A DNA stretch of 64,000 bases from Kitasatospora aureofaciens (GTDB taxonomy: Bacteria > Actinomycetota > Actinomycetes > Streptomycetales > Streptomycetaceae): contig NZ_JAHTKP010000034.1 of assembly GCF_019192735.1 (NCBI RefSeq), positions 17,486 to 81,485 of the forward strand, given 5' to 3'. The notes beneath the pieces are model-generated. The model was not told the origin of the DNA. It saw nothing but the letters and a program-made list of their open reading frames with translations, and ran no database searches. The position numbers and the translations under genes were made by a program. Of this stretch, positions 24,665 through 33,213 are shown piece after piece (position 1 is the stretch's first letter; each line of letters starts with the position of its first letter).

Positions 24665-25846
24665 ATGACCCCGACCGCCGCCGACCCGTCGCCCGTCGCC
24701 GCCGCCCTCGCCGGGCTGCCCCGGGTGGTCGACCTGCTCGCCGCCCGCGCCGAGGAGCACGACCGCGACGCCACCTTCCCGTACCAGGGCATCGAGGCGG
24801 TGCACGAGGCCGGGCTGCTCACCCTGACCGTCGCGCAGCGGTACGGCGGACCGGGCGGCACGCTCGCCGACACCGTCCGGGTGCTGGCCCAACTCGGCCG
24901 CGGGGACGCCTCGGTGGCCGTGGTCACCGCCTTCACCCTGCTCCAGCACGCCGAACAGGCCCGCCGGGCGGCCTGGCCGACGGCCGGCTACCGGCGGCTG
25001 CTCACCGAATCCCGGCGCGGGCCCGCCCTGGTCAACACGCTGCGCGCGGAGCCCGGCGGCCGGCCCGGGGCGCTGCCCGAGACGGTGGCGCGGCGGGACG
25101 GGGACAGCTGGCTGCTGAGTGGCCGGAAAACGTACTGCACCGGCGCCGAGGCGCTGGCCTGGATGGCGGTGACCGCGCGGACCGACGAACCGGAGCCGCG
25201 GATCGGCACCTTCCTGGTCCGCGGCGAGAGCGAGGGCCTGGAGATCGACCCGACCTGGGACCAGCTCGGCCTGCGGGCCAGCGCCAGCCACGACGTGGTG
25301 CTGGACCGGGTCCGGGTGCCGGCCGACCTCGCGCTCGGGCTCGGCGCGCCCCGCCGGACGGACGGTCAGGAGGCCGAGGCGGAGGCCGAACTCGCCCGCG
25401 CCTGGCACGATCTGGCCCTCTCCGCGGTGGCGGTCGGTGTCGCCCGCGCCGCTCAGACCTGGCTGGTCCGCTTCCTCAACCAGCGCACTCCGGCCAATCC
25501 GACGGAGCCGCTCGGCACCCTGCCCCGCTACTGCTGCGCGCTCGGCGAGATCGAGGCCCAGCTGATCGGCGCCGAGGAGCTGATCGCGGGGCTGGCCCCA
25601 CGGGTGGACCGGGGCGAGCCGGACGCCGTCGCCCGGACCGGCCCCGCCCACCTGCTGGCCGTCCGGGCCGCCACGGCCGCCGTCCAGCAGGCCGTCTCGC
25701 TCACCGGCAACCCCGGCCTGAGCCGGCGTCACCCGCTGGAGCGCTACCTGCGGGACGTGCTCAGCAGCCGGGTGCACCTCGCGCCGGACGAGGCCGTCCT
25801 GGAGGCCGTGGGCCGGGCCGCCCTGGAGTACGGCGCCCGGCCCTGA
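24665..25846 (+). CDS. Acyl-CoA dehydrogenase-fold flavoprotein, probable sulfur-acquisition monooxygenase (DszC/SfnB-like)
   Basis: A 393-residue flavin enzyme of the acyl-CoA dehydrogenase fold: helical N-domain, central beta domain (GDSWLLSGRKTYCTGAEALA), and C-terminal helices ending NPGLSRRHPLERYLRDVLSS. True dehydrogenases have a catalytic Glu in the C-domain that I cannot place here. The SRRHPLERYLRD ending is typical of FMNH2-dependent relatives such as DszC and SfnB, which act on organosulfur compounds. The upstream Cys leader peptide supports a sulfur role. The substrate is unknown. ATG 24665 follows GGAGGCACCCGCACC. Confidence 0.8.
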   Translation: MTPTAADPSPVAAALAGLPRVVDLLAARAEEHDRDATFPYQGIEAVHEAGLLTLTVAQRYGGPGGTLADTVRVLAQLGRGDASVAVVTAFTLLQHAEQARRAAWPTAGYRRLLTESRRGPALVNTLRAEPGGRPGALPETVARRDGDSWLLSGRKTYCTGAEALAWMAVTARTDEPEPRIGTFLVRGESEGLEIDPTWDQLGLRASASHDVVLDRVRVPADLALGLGAPRRTDGQEAEAEAELARAWHDLALSAVAVGVARAAQTWLVRFLNQRTPANPTEPLGTLPRYCCALGEIEAQLIGAEELIAGLAPRVDRGEPDAVARTGPAHLLAVRAATAAVQQAVSLTGNPGLSRRHPLERYLRDVLSSRVHLAPDEAVLEAVGRAALEYGARP

Positions 25847-25888
25847 GGGCTGTTCCCCGGCCGGAATCCCCGGACCGGAACCGATCGC

Positions 25889-27103
25889 TCAGCGGGTTCC
25901 CACGGCGGCCCGGACGGCCCTGCGGGCCAGCGCGGCGTCGTCGTAGAGCCGGCGAATCATGATCCGCTGCTCCTCGCCCGCCCCCGGGACGTCGTACAGC
26001 CGGATCTCCCGCATCAGCACCAGCACCAGGTTCACCAGGAACGCGTCCCGGGCCAGCGTGCCGCCGCTCTGGGCGAGTTGGCTGATCTGGCGGCGCGCCG
26101 CGGTGTCCCCGGACAGCACACTCCACAGCACCGCCAGGTCGTAGCCGGGCAGGTACCAGCCGGCCTGCTCCCAGTCGACCAGGACCGGGCCGGACGGCGC
26201 CAGCAGCATGTTGCTGAGCAGGGCGTCGCCGTGGCAGAGCTGGAGCGGGGTGTGGCCGAGGCCGTGCAGCAGGCCGCGCAGGTCGCCGGCGTCCCGGTCG
26301 GTGAGCTGGCCCACCGAGTGGTACCGGGCGATCTCCAGCTGGTAGTCCATCCGCGGCTGGAACACGTCGGTCGGCGGACGCCACAGGTTGAGCGTCCGGA
26401 CGGCGGTGAGCAGCGCCCGCACCTCGCCCGGGGTGGGCGCGTTGACGGGGTGGCGTTCCCGGGCGGCCGGCCGCCCGGGAACGCGCTCCATGACGAGCAC
26501 GCAGCGGTCGTGGTCGGCGGCGACCAGCCGGGGCAGCCGCACCGGCGGACGGTGCCGGACGAACGCCCGGTAGACCGCGACCTCGTGGTGGAAGTCGGCC
26601 ACCAGCTGCTCGAAGTACTCACTCCGCACCGCCTGCGGCGCCAGGCACTTGGCGACCACCGGGGCGCGCCCGATGGTGCCCGCCACCAGGATGTGGCGGC
26701 TGCCCTCGCGCAGCACCTGGCGCGGGGTGAACGCGGGACATATCCGCGCGACGCTCGCCAGCGCGGCCCGTACGGCCGGGGTCTGGAGCGACGACGGGTC
26801 GATCCGCTCGGGTCCGCCGGGCTGGCCGGGCCGGTGCGGGCCGCGCAGCACCCGGCCGTCGGCCTGGCGGGCGAGCGGGATCCGGCCGCCGGCCGGCGGG
26901 GCGGCCTCGGGGCCGCGCAGCCCCAGCGCCGTACGGCCGGCCGGAACCCGGGCGTCCGTGGTCCGGCCGTCGGCGCCGCGCGGGGCCGCGGGGCGGCTCG
27001 GCGGGGGCACCTGCTTCGGCCCGGGACGGCCGGCGGCTGCGGTGGGGGGGCGCAGCGCGGTGCGGGTCGCGGTCGGCGTGGGGGTCGTCGCTGAGGAGTA
27101 CAT
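25889..27103 (-). CDS. Aminoglycoside phosphotransferase-fold protein
   Basis: A 404-residue protein whose residues about 130-400 form a kinase-like APH domain: PVVAKCLAPQ (nucleotide-binding Lys), CVLVMERVPGRP (hinge), LQLCHGDALLSNMLL with the catalytic Asp and Asn, and VLVDWEQAGWYLPGYDLAVL with the metal-binding Asp. The first 120 residues are Pro/Arg-rich and probably disordered. Antibiotic resistance should not be assumed: the family includes kinases for homoserine, choline and other small molecules. ATG 27103 is the only good start for this frame. It converges with the flavoprotein gene. Confidence 0.82.
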   Translation of the reverse strand: MYSSATTPTPTATRTALRPPTAAAGRPGPKQVPPPSRPAAPRGADGRTTDARVPAGRTALGLRGPEAAPPAGGRIPLARQADGRVLRGPHRPGQPGGPERIDPSSLQTPAVRAALASVARICPAFTPRQVLREGSRHILVAGTIGRAPVVAKCLAPQAVRSEYFEQLVADFHHEVAVYRAFVRHRPPVRLPRLVAADHDRCVLVMERVPGRPAARERHPVNAPTPGEVRALLTAVRTLNLWRPPTDVFQPRMDYQLEIARYHSVGQLTDRDAGDLRGLLHGLGHTPLQLCHGDALLSNMLLAPSGPVLVDWEQAGWYLPGYDLAVLWSVLSGDTAARRQISQLAQSGGTLARDAFLVNLVLVLMREIRLYDVPGAGEEQRIMIRRLYDDAALARRAVRAAVGTR

Positions 27104-27577
27104 GGGGTGAGGGTGGTCCCTTCCTGTCCGTCGGCGGGTGCATCCCGCGGTGCGGGGGAGGGCCGGTGCCGCGTGCTTCCTGGCGTGACGGTGGCCCTGG
27201 TTCGGTGCGGTGGGTGGTGCGCGGGCGCCGGGCACGGACGCGGGGTCAAGAACCCCTGTTCGGCTGTGCTCCGGCCGTCCGCACCCTGGGGAATGCGGTC
27301 GGCCGGACTGCCGTGGCCGTGCCCGGCGCCCCCGCGCCACCCGGCCGCGCCACCCCCTCGGGTGAGGACCGGGCGCGCCCCGTGCCACGGTCGGGGGAGT
27401 GCCCCGACCCGGTCCGGAGCGCCTCCCGCCCCGGGGGCGAGGTGGCGCACCCCTACAACACACCCGCGCCGCACTGGCTTAGTAGTCTGGCGGGCCCTGG
27501 CGAACGGTGGCGAATGCTCGCCTGGCACTTGCCGGAGCCTCTAGCCTCGAACCAGCCGAGGAACCTGGGGGCTTCAC
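27104..27577. other. Divergent intergenic region, APH-fold and NsdA-like genes
   Basis: The 474 bases are GC-rich with no convincing gene. Features seen are a short GGGGT/ACCCC hairpin at 27242-27256 and, near the right side, TAGTCT at 27483-27488, a possible -10 element for the regulator at 27578. Confidence 0.5.
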
Positions 27578-29059
27578 GTGAGCAGGGGACCCAACACCCG
27601 ACTCGCCGATCTGTTCGTCCTGACCGGATGGTCGAAGGGCGAACTCGCGCGGCTGGTCAACCGTCGGGGTGCCGCGATGGGTCAGCAGCAGCTGTCCACC
27701 GACACGTCGAGGGTACGGCGCTGGATCGAGCAGGGGGAGATCCCCCGCGATCCGGTGCCGCGGGTGCTGGCAGCCGTGTTCACGGAGCGGCTCGGCCGTG
27801 TCGTCACCACTGAGGACCTCGGTCTGGAACGACACCGGCCTACCAGGAACGGGGCGGCGCAGTCCGCAGCAGTGCCATGGTCGCCGGATCGAACGGCCGC
27901 GGTCCTCACCGAGTTCACGGGAATGGACCTCATGCTGAACCGACGTGGATTGGTGGGCGCGGGCGCCGCGCTCACGGCCGGGGCGGTCATCGCCGACTCG
28001 CTGAAGGGCTGGCTGGGCGGGGACGCGGTCGCGTACGCGGCCGCGGCGCCCGGCCCGCGGCAGGTGATCACCGAGGGCGGGGCGCGCCCGGTGGTGGACG
28101 TGTACGACGCGGGCCCGGTGGGGCTCGACGAGGTGGAGGCGCTGGAGCGCTCGGTGCAGGTGTTCCGGGCGTGGGACGCCGCGCGCGGGGGCGGTCTCCA
28201 GCGCAAGGCCGTGGTCGGCCAACTCAACGAGGTAGGCGGCCTGTTGACGCACCGGCACCCGCCCGCCGTGGAACAGCGGCTGTGGCTGGTCGCGGCCAAC
28301 CTCGCGGTGCTGGCCGGCTGGATGTCGCACGACGTGGGCCTGGAGCCCACCGCCCAGCGGTACTTCATGATCGCGGCCGAGGCGGCCAAGGAGGCGGGCG
28401 ACCGTCCGCGGGCCGGCGAGGCGATCTCCCGCGCCGCCCGGCAGATGGTCCACCTGGGCCGCGCCGACGACGCGATCGACCTGATGTCGGCGGCGAAGGC
28501 GGCGGGCGGGCGGCTGCTGCCCAGAACGCGCGCCATGCTGAACACCGTCGAGGCGTGGGCGCACGCCTCGATCGGGCACACCCAGGACACCTGCCGGCTG
28601 CTCGGCGAGGCCGAGGACCTGTTCGCCGAGGACGTGCCGGAGCCGCCGCCGTCCTGGATGCAGGTGTTCGACGAGGCCGAACTGCGCGGCATGCAGGCGC
28701 TGGTGCTGCGGACGCTGGCCGAGCACGACCGGTCGGCCGCACCGAAGGCGCAGCGGTACGCGGAGCGGGTGATCACCCTGCGGGAGGGCACCGGGCAGCT
28801 GCGGTCCGCGCTGTTCGACCGGATCACGCTGGCCTCGGTGCACTGGATCACCGGGGAGCCGGACGCGGCGGAGTTCCAGGCCAAGATGGTGATGAACCTG
28901 ATCGGCCAGAACTCCTCGCACCGGACCTGGGACCGGCTGCGCGAGATGTACCGGCTGACCGCGCAGTACCGCGGGCTGCCGGTGGTGGACGAACTGCGGG
29001 CCGAGCTGGGGCGGGAGTTGCGCGCGGCGGACGGCAAGAACCGGCCGCGGGCGACCTGA
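27578..29059 (+). CDS. NsdA/ORF1590-like TPR regulator
   Basis: A 493-residue protein resembling streptomycete NsdA, a negative regulator of sporulation and antibiotic production. The N-terminus (LADLFVLTGWSKGELARLVN, then STDTSRVRRWIEQGEIPRDP) is a helix-turn-helix-like domain; LMLNRRGLVGAGAALTAGAV at about 112-131 is a hydrophobic twin-arginine-like stretch seen in this family. From about residue 175 on it is alpha-helical with TPR-like repeats. Streptomycetes carry several paralogues, so the exact orthologue is uncertain. GTG 27578 follows GGGGG by about seven bases. Confidence 0.8.
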   Translation: MSRGPNTRLADLFVLTGWSKGELARLVNRRGAAMGQQQLSTDTSRVRRWIEQGEIPRDPVPRVLAAVFTERLGRVVTTEDLGLERHRPTRNGAAQSAAVPWSPDRTAAVLTEFTGMDLMLNRRGLVGAGAALTAGAVIADSLKGWLGGDAVAYAAAAPGPRQVITEGGARPVVDVYDAGPVGLDEVEALERSVQVFRAWDAARGGGLQRKAVVGQLNEVGGLLTHRHPPAVEQRLWLVAANLAVLAGWMSHDVGLEPTAQRYFMIAAEAAKEAGDRPRAGEAISRAARQMVHLGRADDAIDLMSAAKAAGGRLLPRTRAMLNTVEAWAHASIGHTQDTCRLLGEAEDLFAEDVPEPPPSWMQVFDEAELRGMQALVLRTLAEHDRSAAPKAQRYAERVITLREGTGQLRSALFDRITLASVHWITGEPDAAEFQAKMVMNLIGQNSSHRTWDRLREMYRLTAQYRGLPVVDELRAELGRELRAADGKNRPRAT

Positions 29060-29114
29060 GCCGGTGCGCTCGGGTGCTACCTGAGCCGGCCCTGTCGGGC
29101 GCGCTGTTGAGTAC

Positions 29115-29651
29115 TCAGGCCCGCACGGCCGGGCGGAGCAGCATGCGCAGCGCGGTGACGGTGCCGTCCGGGCCAAGGACGGGCTCGCCCGCGCACTCGA
29201 CGCTGTTGTGGAGACCGTCGGGGTGGCGGATCCGCAGGGTACCGACCGCCGTTCGCCCGTGCACCAGGGTTTCGGTCATCATCCGGCGCAGCAGCGGCCG
29301 GTCCGCCTCGGGGACGCGGTCGGGCAGCCGGTCGAGGCTGAGCGGGCCGTGCCCGGGGTCGCAGCCGAGCAGCAGATAGGTCTCGGCGTCCCACCGGACG
29401 CCGTCGGTGAGCAGGTCCCATTCGGCGGAGCCGACCGCGGGGTCGGACGGCTCCTGCGCCGTGCCGTCCACTCTGCCGTCCGTTCCGCTGTCGGCGCTGT
29501 CGTCCTGGCCGCTGCCCGCCTCGGTCGTGGCCGCCTGGGTCGTGCCGAAGGCGCTCGTGGTGGCCGTGCCCGTGCCGCTCGTGCCGCTCGTCGGGGCGCC
29601 GTCCAGCCGGACGGTGCCCGGCGGGCGGGCGGCAGCTAAGGGCATGTTCAT
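29115..29651 (-). CDS. PAS-like domain protein
   Basis: A 178-residue protein. The first 75 residues are Ser/Thr/Gly-rich and disordered-looking. The remainder resembles a PAS_3-type sensor fold: EWDLLTDGVRWDAETYLLLG, then TLVHGRTAVGTLRIRHPDG and VLGPDGTVTALRMLLRP. No output domain (kinase, GGDEF, HTH) is attached. The start could be ATG 29651 or 29645; no good ribosome-binding site distinguishes them. It converges with the NsdA-like gene and is divergent from the HEAT-repeat gene. Confidence 0.65.
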   Translation of the reverse strand: MNMPLAAARPPGTVRLDGAPTSGTSGTGTATTSAFGTTQAATTEAGSGQDDSADSGTDGRVDGTAQEPSDPAVGSAEWDLLTDGVRWDAETYLLLGCDPGHGPLSLDRLPDRVPEADRPLLRRMMTETLVHGRTAVGTLRIRHPDGLHNSVECAGEPVLGPDGTVTALRMLLRPAVRA

Positions 29652-29786
29652 GACCGGCCCATCGATCGGGGCGAGCAACGCGCAGCGAGCGAGCCGTCGC
29701 AGGTGGTGAGAACGGGTGGTGAGAAGACTGTCGCACAGCCGCGTCGACCCTGCGGGGGATTTGGACAGAACGTGGGCAAAATTCCC

Positions 29787-29800
29787 GTGGCATATGCCAC
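29787..29800. promoter_or_regulatory. Perfect 14-bp palindrome in divergent promoter region
   Basis: GTGGCATATGCCAC is fully self-complementary. It lies in an AT-richer patch between the PAS-like gene (start 29651) and the HEAT-repeat gene (start 29957), a typical operator position. The binding factor is unknown. Confidence 0.5.
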
Positions 29801-29956
29801 TGTGGCCGAAGCCTTCGTCGCCCTGTGTGCGGAAGCGTGCCCGAGGCGGTAACCTTCGGTGATTCCGGCGCCCGGGCGCCCACCGCAGTACCGACCAGAG
29901 ACCCCGGCGACGGAAATCCCGTTGCCACTACGACCGCCGCAACGGATGCTGACCTC

Positions 29957-31465
29957 ATGTTCGAGCCAGTGATAGCACCCAGTGCCAGCCTCCTCGGCCT
30001 CCTTCAGCGAGGCCGCGGTGACGGGCAGCTCCACGCGCTGGCCGCCGACCGTACCGAGGCCATCGCCGCGCTGGAGGAGTGCGTCACCAGGGATCCGCGA
30101 GCCGACTGGCAGGTCGAGAGCCGCTCGCTGTACTACGCCCGCCTCTACATGGAGCTGGAAGCCCCCCTCGACGGCATCGAGGACCACCTCCACTCCGCGG
30201 AGGACCTGGTCAGCGACGACGAGAACCGCACCGGCCTCGCCCTGTCCGTCCTCGGCCACCTCGCCGCCTACGGCCGGCGCGACGCGCTGCTGATGCTGCG
30301 CGAGTACACCGCCACCGGCGCCAACTGGCCCTGGGCCCTGGACGAGCTCGCGCTGCGCGACGACGACCGCGGCCTGCTGCTCCTCGGCACCGCCGTGCTG
30401 GACCGCTTCGCGCCGGGCCCCGAGGGCGACGCCGAGCTGCGCGACTTCATCCGCAACGCGTACGAGCCCCGGCCCTGGCGGCTGTGGGCGGCCTACCACC
30501 CGAGAGTCGCGGCGGCCAGCGAGCAGTCACCCTTCGACCTCTGGCAGCGCCAGCTCAACCGCAGCGGCGTCACCCCCGGCTGGTCCACCGCCGACGTCCT
30601 GGCCTGGGCCGACCAGGGGGACCTCGGGGACCTCGGCGCCGGCGCATTTCTCGGCCGTCCCGAGCCGGACCGCGGCGCCGCCGACCCGTCGGACCCGGCC
30701 GGCCCCGACGCCGTGGACCGCCGCGCCGCCGCGGCCGCCCGTTGCCTGACCGCCGTGGTCCGCCCCGAGGACCGGCCCGTACTGCTGGAAGCCGCTCGCG
30801 ACGGTCTGCCCGGCGCCCGGCGGGCCGCCCTCCGCTACCTGGTCGACCGGCGCGACCCGGCCGCCGCCGAGCTGATCGAGGCCGCCGCCGCCGACGTCGA
30901 CGACCGGATGGTGCGCTCGGCGCTGGAGCTGCTCGGCCGGATGCGCGGCCCCGAGGTGCTCGCGCACGCCCGCCGCTGGGCCGACCCGGCCACCGGCGGC
31001 GCCGACAGCGCTCTCGGCGAGGCCGCCGTCCAGCTGCTCGCCGACGCCGGGGAGCCGGCCGACGCGCCGCTGGTGGTCGCCGGGCTGCGCCGCTGGATCT
31101 CCGTCCGCGGGGTCAGCGGTACCGGGCTCGGGTCGCTGGTCGACGGTGCGGGGCGGCTGGCCTCCGCCGACGCCGTCCCCGTCCTGCGCCACATCTACGG
31201 GGAGGCCGCCTCCTCCGAACTGCGCGGTCGCGCCGCCCGGGCGCTCGCCGCGACCGACGTGCACTTCCCCGAGGGGCCCGCCGTCGAGTGCCTCTGGGAC
31301 TGCGAGGAGTCCACCCGCGAGCTCGCCGCGCGGCATGTCGCCACCACGGGCGACGCACGTGTGCTGGAGCGCCTGCGGAGACTCGCCGCCGACCCGGCCG
31401 AGGAGGCCGAGGTCCACGCCGCCGTGCGCGGGCGACTGACCGCCGCCCGGGAGTTCGGGCGCTAG
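29957..31465 (+). CDS. HEAT-repeat domain protein
   Basis: A 502-residue protein conserved in streptomycetes, beginning MFEPVIAPSASLLGLLQRGR. It is largely helical; the C-terminal half contains HEAT-like units such as GARRAALRYLVDRRDPAAAE and MVRSALELLGRMRGPEVLAH, with further ones to the end. The N-terminal half has DWQVESRSLYYARLYMELEA. No catalytic motif, signal peptide or membrane segment. It probably acts as a scaffold for protein interactions; function unknown. The start is ATG 29957, where the conserved sequence begins. A strong terminator follows. Confidence 0.8.
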   Translation: MFEPVIAPSASLLGLLQRGRGDGQLHALAADRTEAIAALEECVTRDPRADWQVESRSLYYARLYMELEAPLDGIEDHLHSAEDLVSDDENRTGLALSVLGHLAAYGRRDALLMLREYTATGANWPWALDELALRDDDRGLLLLGTAVLDRFAPGPEGDAELRDFIRNAYEPRPWRLWAAYHPRVAAASEQSPFDLWQRQLNRSGVTPGWSTADVLAWADQGDLGDLGAGAFLGRPEPDRGAADPSDPAGPDAVDRRAAAAARCLTAVVRPEDRPVLLEAARDGLPGARRAALRYLVDRRDPAAAELIEAAAADVDDRMVRSALELLGRMRGPEVLAHARRWADPATGGADSALGEAAVQLLADAGEPADAPLVVAGLRRWISVRGVSGTGLGSLVDGAGRLASADAVPVLRHIYGEAASSELRGRAARALAATDVHFPEGPAVECLWDCEESTRELAARHVATTGDARVLERLRRLAADPAEEAEVHAAVRGRLTAAREFGR

Positions 31466-31481
31466 GGTTCCTTCACCGTCG

Positions 31482-31524
31482 GCGGTGGGCCGGGACACCC
31501 TTGTCGGGTGTCCCGGCCCACCGC
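31482..31524 (+). terminator. Perfect 19-bp terminator hairpin
   Basis: GCGGTGGGCCGGGACACCC (31482-31500) pairs exactly with its complement at 31506-31524 around TTGTC. It is placed 17 bases after the HEAT-repeat stop and also ahead of the convergent methyltransferase gene, so it may act in both directions. Confidence 0.85.
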
Positions 31525-31623
31525 TTTGCAGGCCGGTTCTGCTCGGCGTTTTGAAATCCGGTTCTATCCGGCGTGCGTGCTCCTTGGCGGCGCGTGCATC
31601 CGGGCGAGGACGCCTCCCGTGGT

Positions 31624-32352
31624 CTAGAGGACGGGCCGGGCCCGGACCCAGGTGCGGTCCTCCGTCAGGTACCGCTCCACCGCCAGACCGGCCTCCGCCA
31701 GCGCTCCCTCGAACTCCTCCGTGCTGAGCGGCCGGGAGAGGAACGTCTGGGACCAGCGGCCGTCCGGGAACTCGTACTCGACGTACACCGTGTTCGAGCC
31801 GTCCCCGTTCGGCGTCGCCGAGGCCACCCGGGCCACCCCGTCCGTCCCCGCGAGCTTGCTCTCCCGCGGCACCCGCAGATGCCAGTCCTCACCCTCGCGC
31901 TGCACCAACACGCAGCCGTCGTCCGCGACATGGCGGCGACAGGTCTCCAGCAGTCCCTGGCGGACCGTCACATCGCCTGCGTGCACGAGGAAGGAGGCGA
32001 GCATCACGACGTCGAAGCGCTCGCCGAGGTCCAGCCGCTCGATCGGGCTGCGGACCGTCCGGACGCTCTCGCGCACCCGCGCCAGCATCTCGGCGGACTC
32101 GTCGACGGCCGTCACGGCGAACCCGCGGTCGACCAGCGGATGCGTCATCCGGCCCACGCCGCAGCCCAGTTCGAGGATGCTCGCCCCGGCCGGTACGGCG
32201 CTCTCGATCACGTCGGGGGCGTCGCCCACCGGCAGGCGGGACCACACCTCGACGGCGCAGCCGTCCGGGGTGATCGCGCCCGCGCCGGTGCCGTCGTAGC
32301 CGTTGCGTCGCTCGTTGCTCGGTTGCCCGCTGTGAGGGAGTTCGTTGCTCAT
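31624..32352 (-). CDS. Class I SAM-dependent methyltransferase
   Basis: A 242-residue methyltransferase. SILELGCGVGRMTHPLVDRG is motif I, FAVTAVDESAEMLARV holds the acidic residue of motif II, and FDVVMLASFLVH is motif IV. The C-terminal part, DGRWSQTFLSRPLSTEEFEG, is like many small-molecule methyltransferases. Substrate unknown. Start ATG 32352 (MSNELPHSG); the open frame further upstream lacks a signal. It is 152 bases downstream of the PadR gene on the same strand. Confidence 0.82.
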   Translation of the reverse strand: MSNELPHSGQPSNERRNGYDGTGAGAITPDGCAVEVWSRLPVGDAPDVIESAVPAGASILELGCGVGRMTHPLVDRGFAVTAVDESAEMLARVRESVRTVRSPIERLDLGERFDVVMLASFLVHAGDVTVRQGLLETCRRHVADDGCVLVQREGEDWHLRVPRESKLAGTDGVARVASATPNGDGSNTVYVEYEFPDGRWSQTFLSRPLSTEEFEGALAEAGLAVERYLTEDRTWVRARPVL

Positions 32353-32504
32353 GGCCGCTATCCGAACACGGGTGACGCGCTGATGGAAGGGGGGTTCGGA
32401 CCGGGGCGCACTCACATTGCGGCCCGTGCCGGGTGTCCCGACATCCGCTACGGGCCGCGGTGTTGCCGTGCGGTGACCGGCCGGCCTTGCGTGCACCGCG
32501 TAGG

Positions 32505-33032
32505 TCAGGCGGCGTCCAGTTCCGCCAAGGTCTCGCGCAGCCAGGTGAGTTCGGCCTCGGTGGTGGCGCGGGCGATCAGCAGCAGGCCGCGGCGGAAGGG
32601 GTCGGCGAACTCCTCGGCGCCGAGCGGCCGTTCGCCCTCGTAGAAGAAGCTCGCCGGTTCGGCGAGGAAGGCGAGGCGGCGGCGCAGCACGGCGGCCTGG
32701 TCGGCCGGGTTGTCGAGGTGGCGCAGGAAGGCGAGCAGCGTGAACCAGCGGTTCTCGTCGCTGACGTCCAGCGCCTCGGGCTCGCGCAGGCGGTCGAGCA
32801 GCGCGGCCCGGCCGGCCTCGGTGAGGTGCAGGGTGTGCCGGGGCGCGGCGGCCGTCCCCGGTTCGGTCTCGCGGACGAGGAGGCCGTCGGACTCCAGGCG
32901 CTTGATCGCCGGGTAGAGCGTGCCGTCGCTGATCGGGCGGACGTGCCCGGTGAGCGCGGCGAGGTGGCGGCGCAGCTCGTAGCCGTGCAGGGGTCGGTCG
33001 TGCAGGAATCCGAGGATCGCGAGCTTCAGCAT
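32505..33032 (-). CDS. PadR family transcriptional regulator
   Basis: A 175-residue PadR-type repressor with an N-terminal winged helix (MLKLAILGFLHDRPLHGYEL, then SDGTLYPAIKRLESDGLLVR) and a C-terminal helical dimerisation region of the Vir_act_alpha type. ATG 33032 starts the conserved domain exactly. It is divergent from an alpha/beta hydrolase gene, with an 18-bp perfect palindrome between them, so it most likely represses itself and that hydrolase. Ligand unknown; PadR regulators often sense phenolics or drugs. Confidence 0.9.
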   Translation of the reverse strand: MLKLAILGFLHDRPLHGYELRRHLAALTGHVRPISDGTLYPAIKRLESDGLLVRETEPGTAAAPRHTLHLTEAGRAALLDRLREPEALDVSDENRWFTLLAFLRHLDNPADQAAVLRRRLAFLAEPASFFYEGERPLGAEEFADPFRRGLLLIARATTEAELTWLRETLAELDAA

Positions 33033-33085
33033 GGGGTCACTCTGCCAGAGCGGTCCCTCGGGATGTCGGTATATCGGTGTTGTGG

Positions 33086-33103
33086 TACCTCGATATCGAG
33101 GTA
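33086..33103. promoter_or_regulatory. Candidate PadR operator
   Basis: TACCTCGATATCGAGGTA is a perfect 18-bp palindrome in the 181-bp gap between the PadR gene and the divergent hydrolase gene. A related half-site, CGGTATATCG, lies about 20 bases to its left. The position, 54 bases upstream of the PadR start, fits autoregulation. Confidence 0.65.
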
Positions 33104-33213
33104 TGGTCTCTTTCGGTGATCGATCCGCCGGCGATCCGGCGGTGGTCCGATCACCCCGCCGTTCCCCGGCGTCATTCGAGTCAGTCGAGTCATTCGGAGT
33201 AAGGAGTCCCGCG

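Noticed and set aside
25889..27103. Annotating an aminoglycoside resistance gene
   Set aside because: Only the general kinase fold motifs are visible. Many APH-fold proteins phosphorylate metabolites, and there is no antibiotic gene context.
31615..31632. DasR-like GTGGTCTAGAGGACG
   Set aside because: Only the central GGTCTAG matches, the right half-site is absent, and it includes the stop codon of a methyltransferase gene rather than lying in a promoter.
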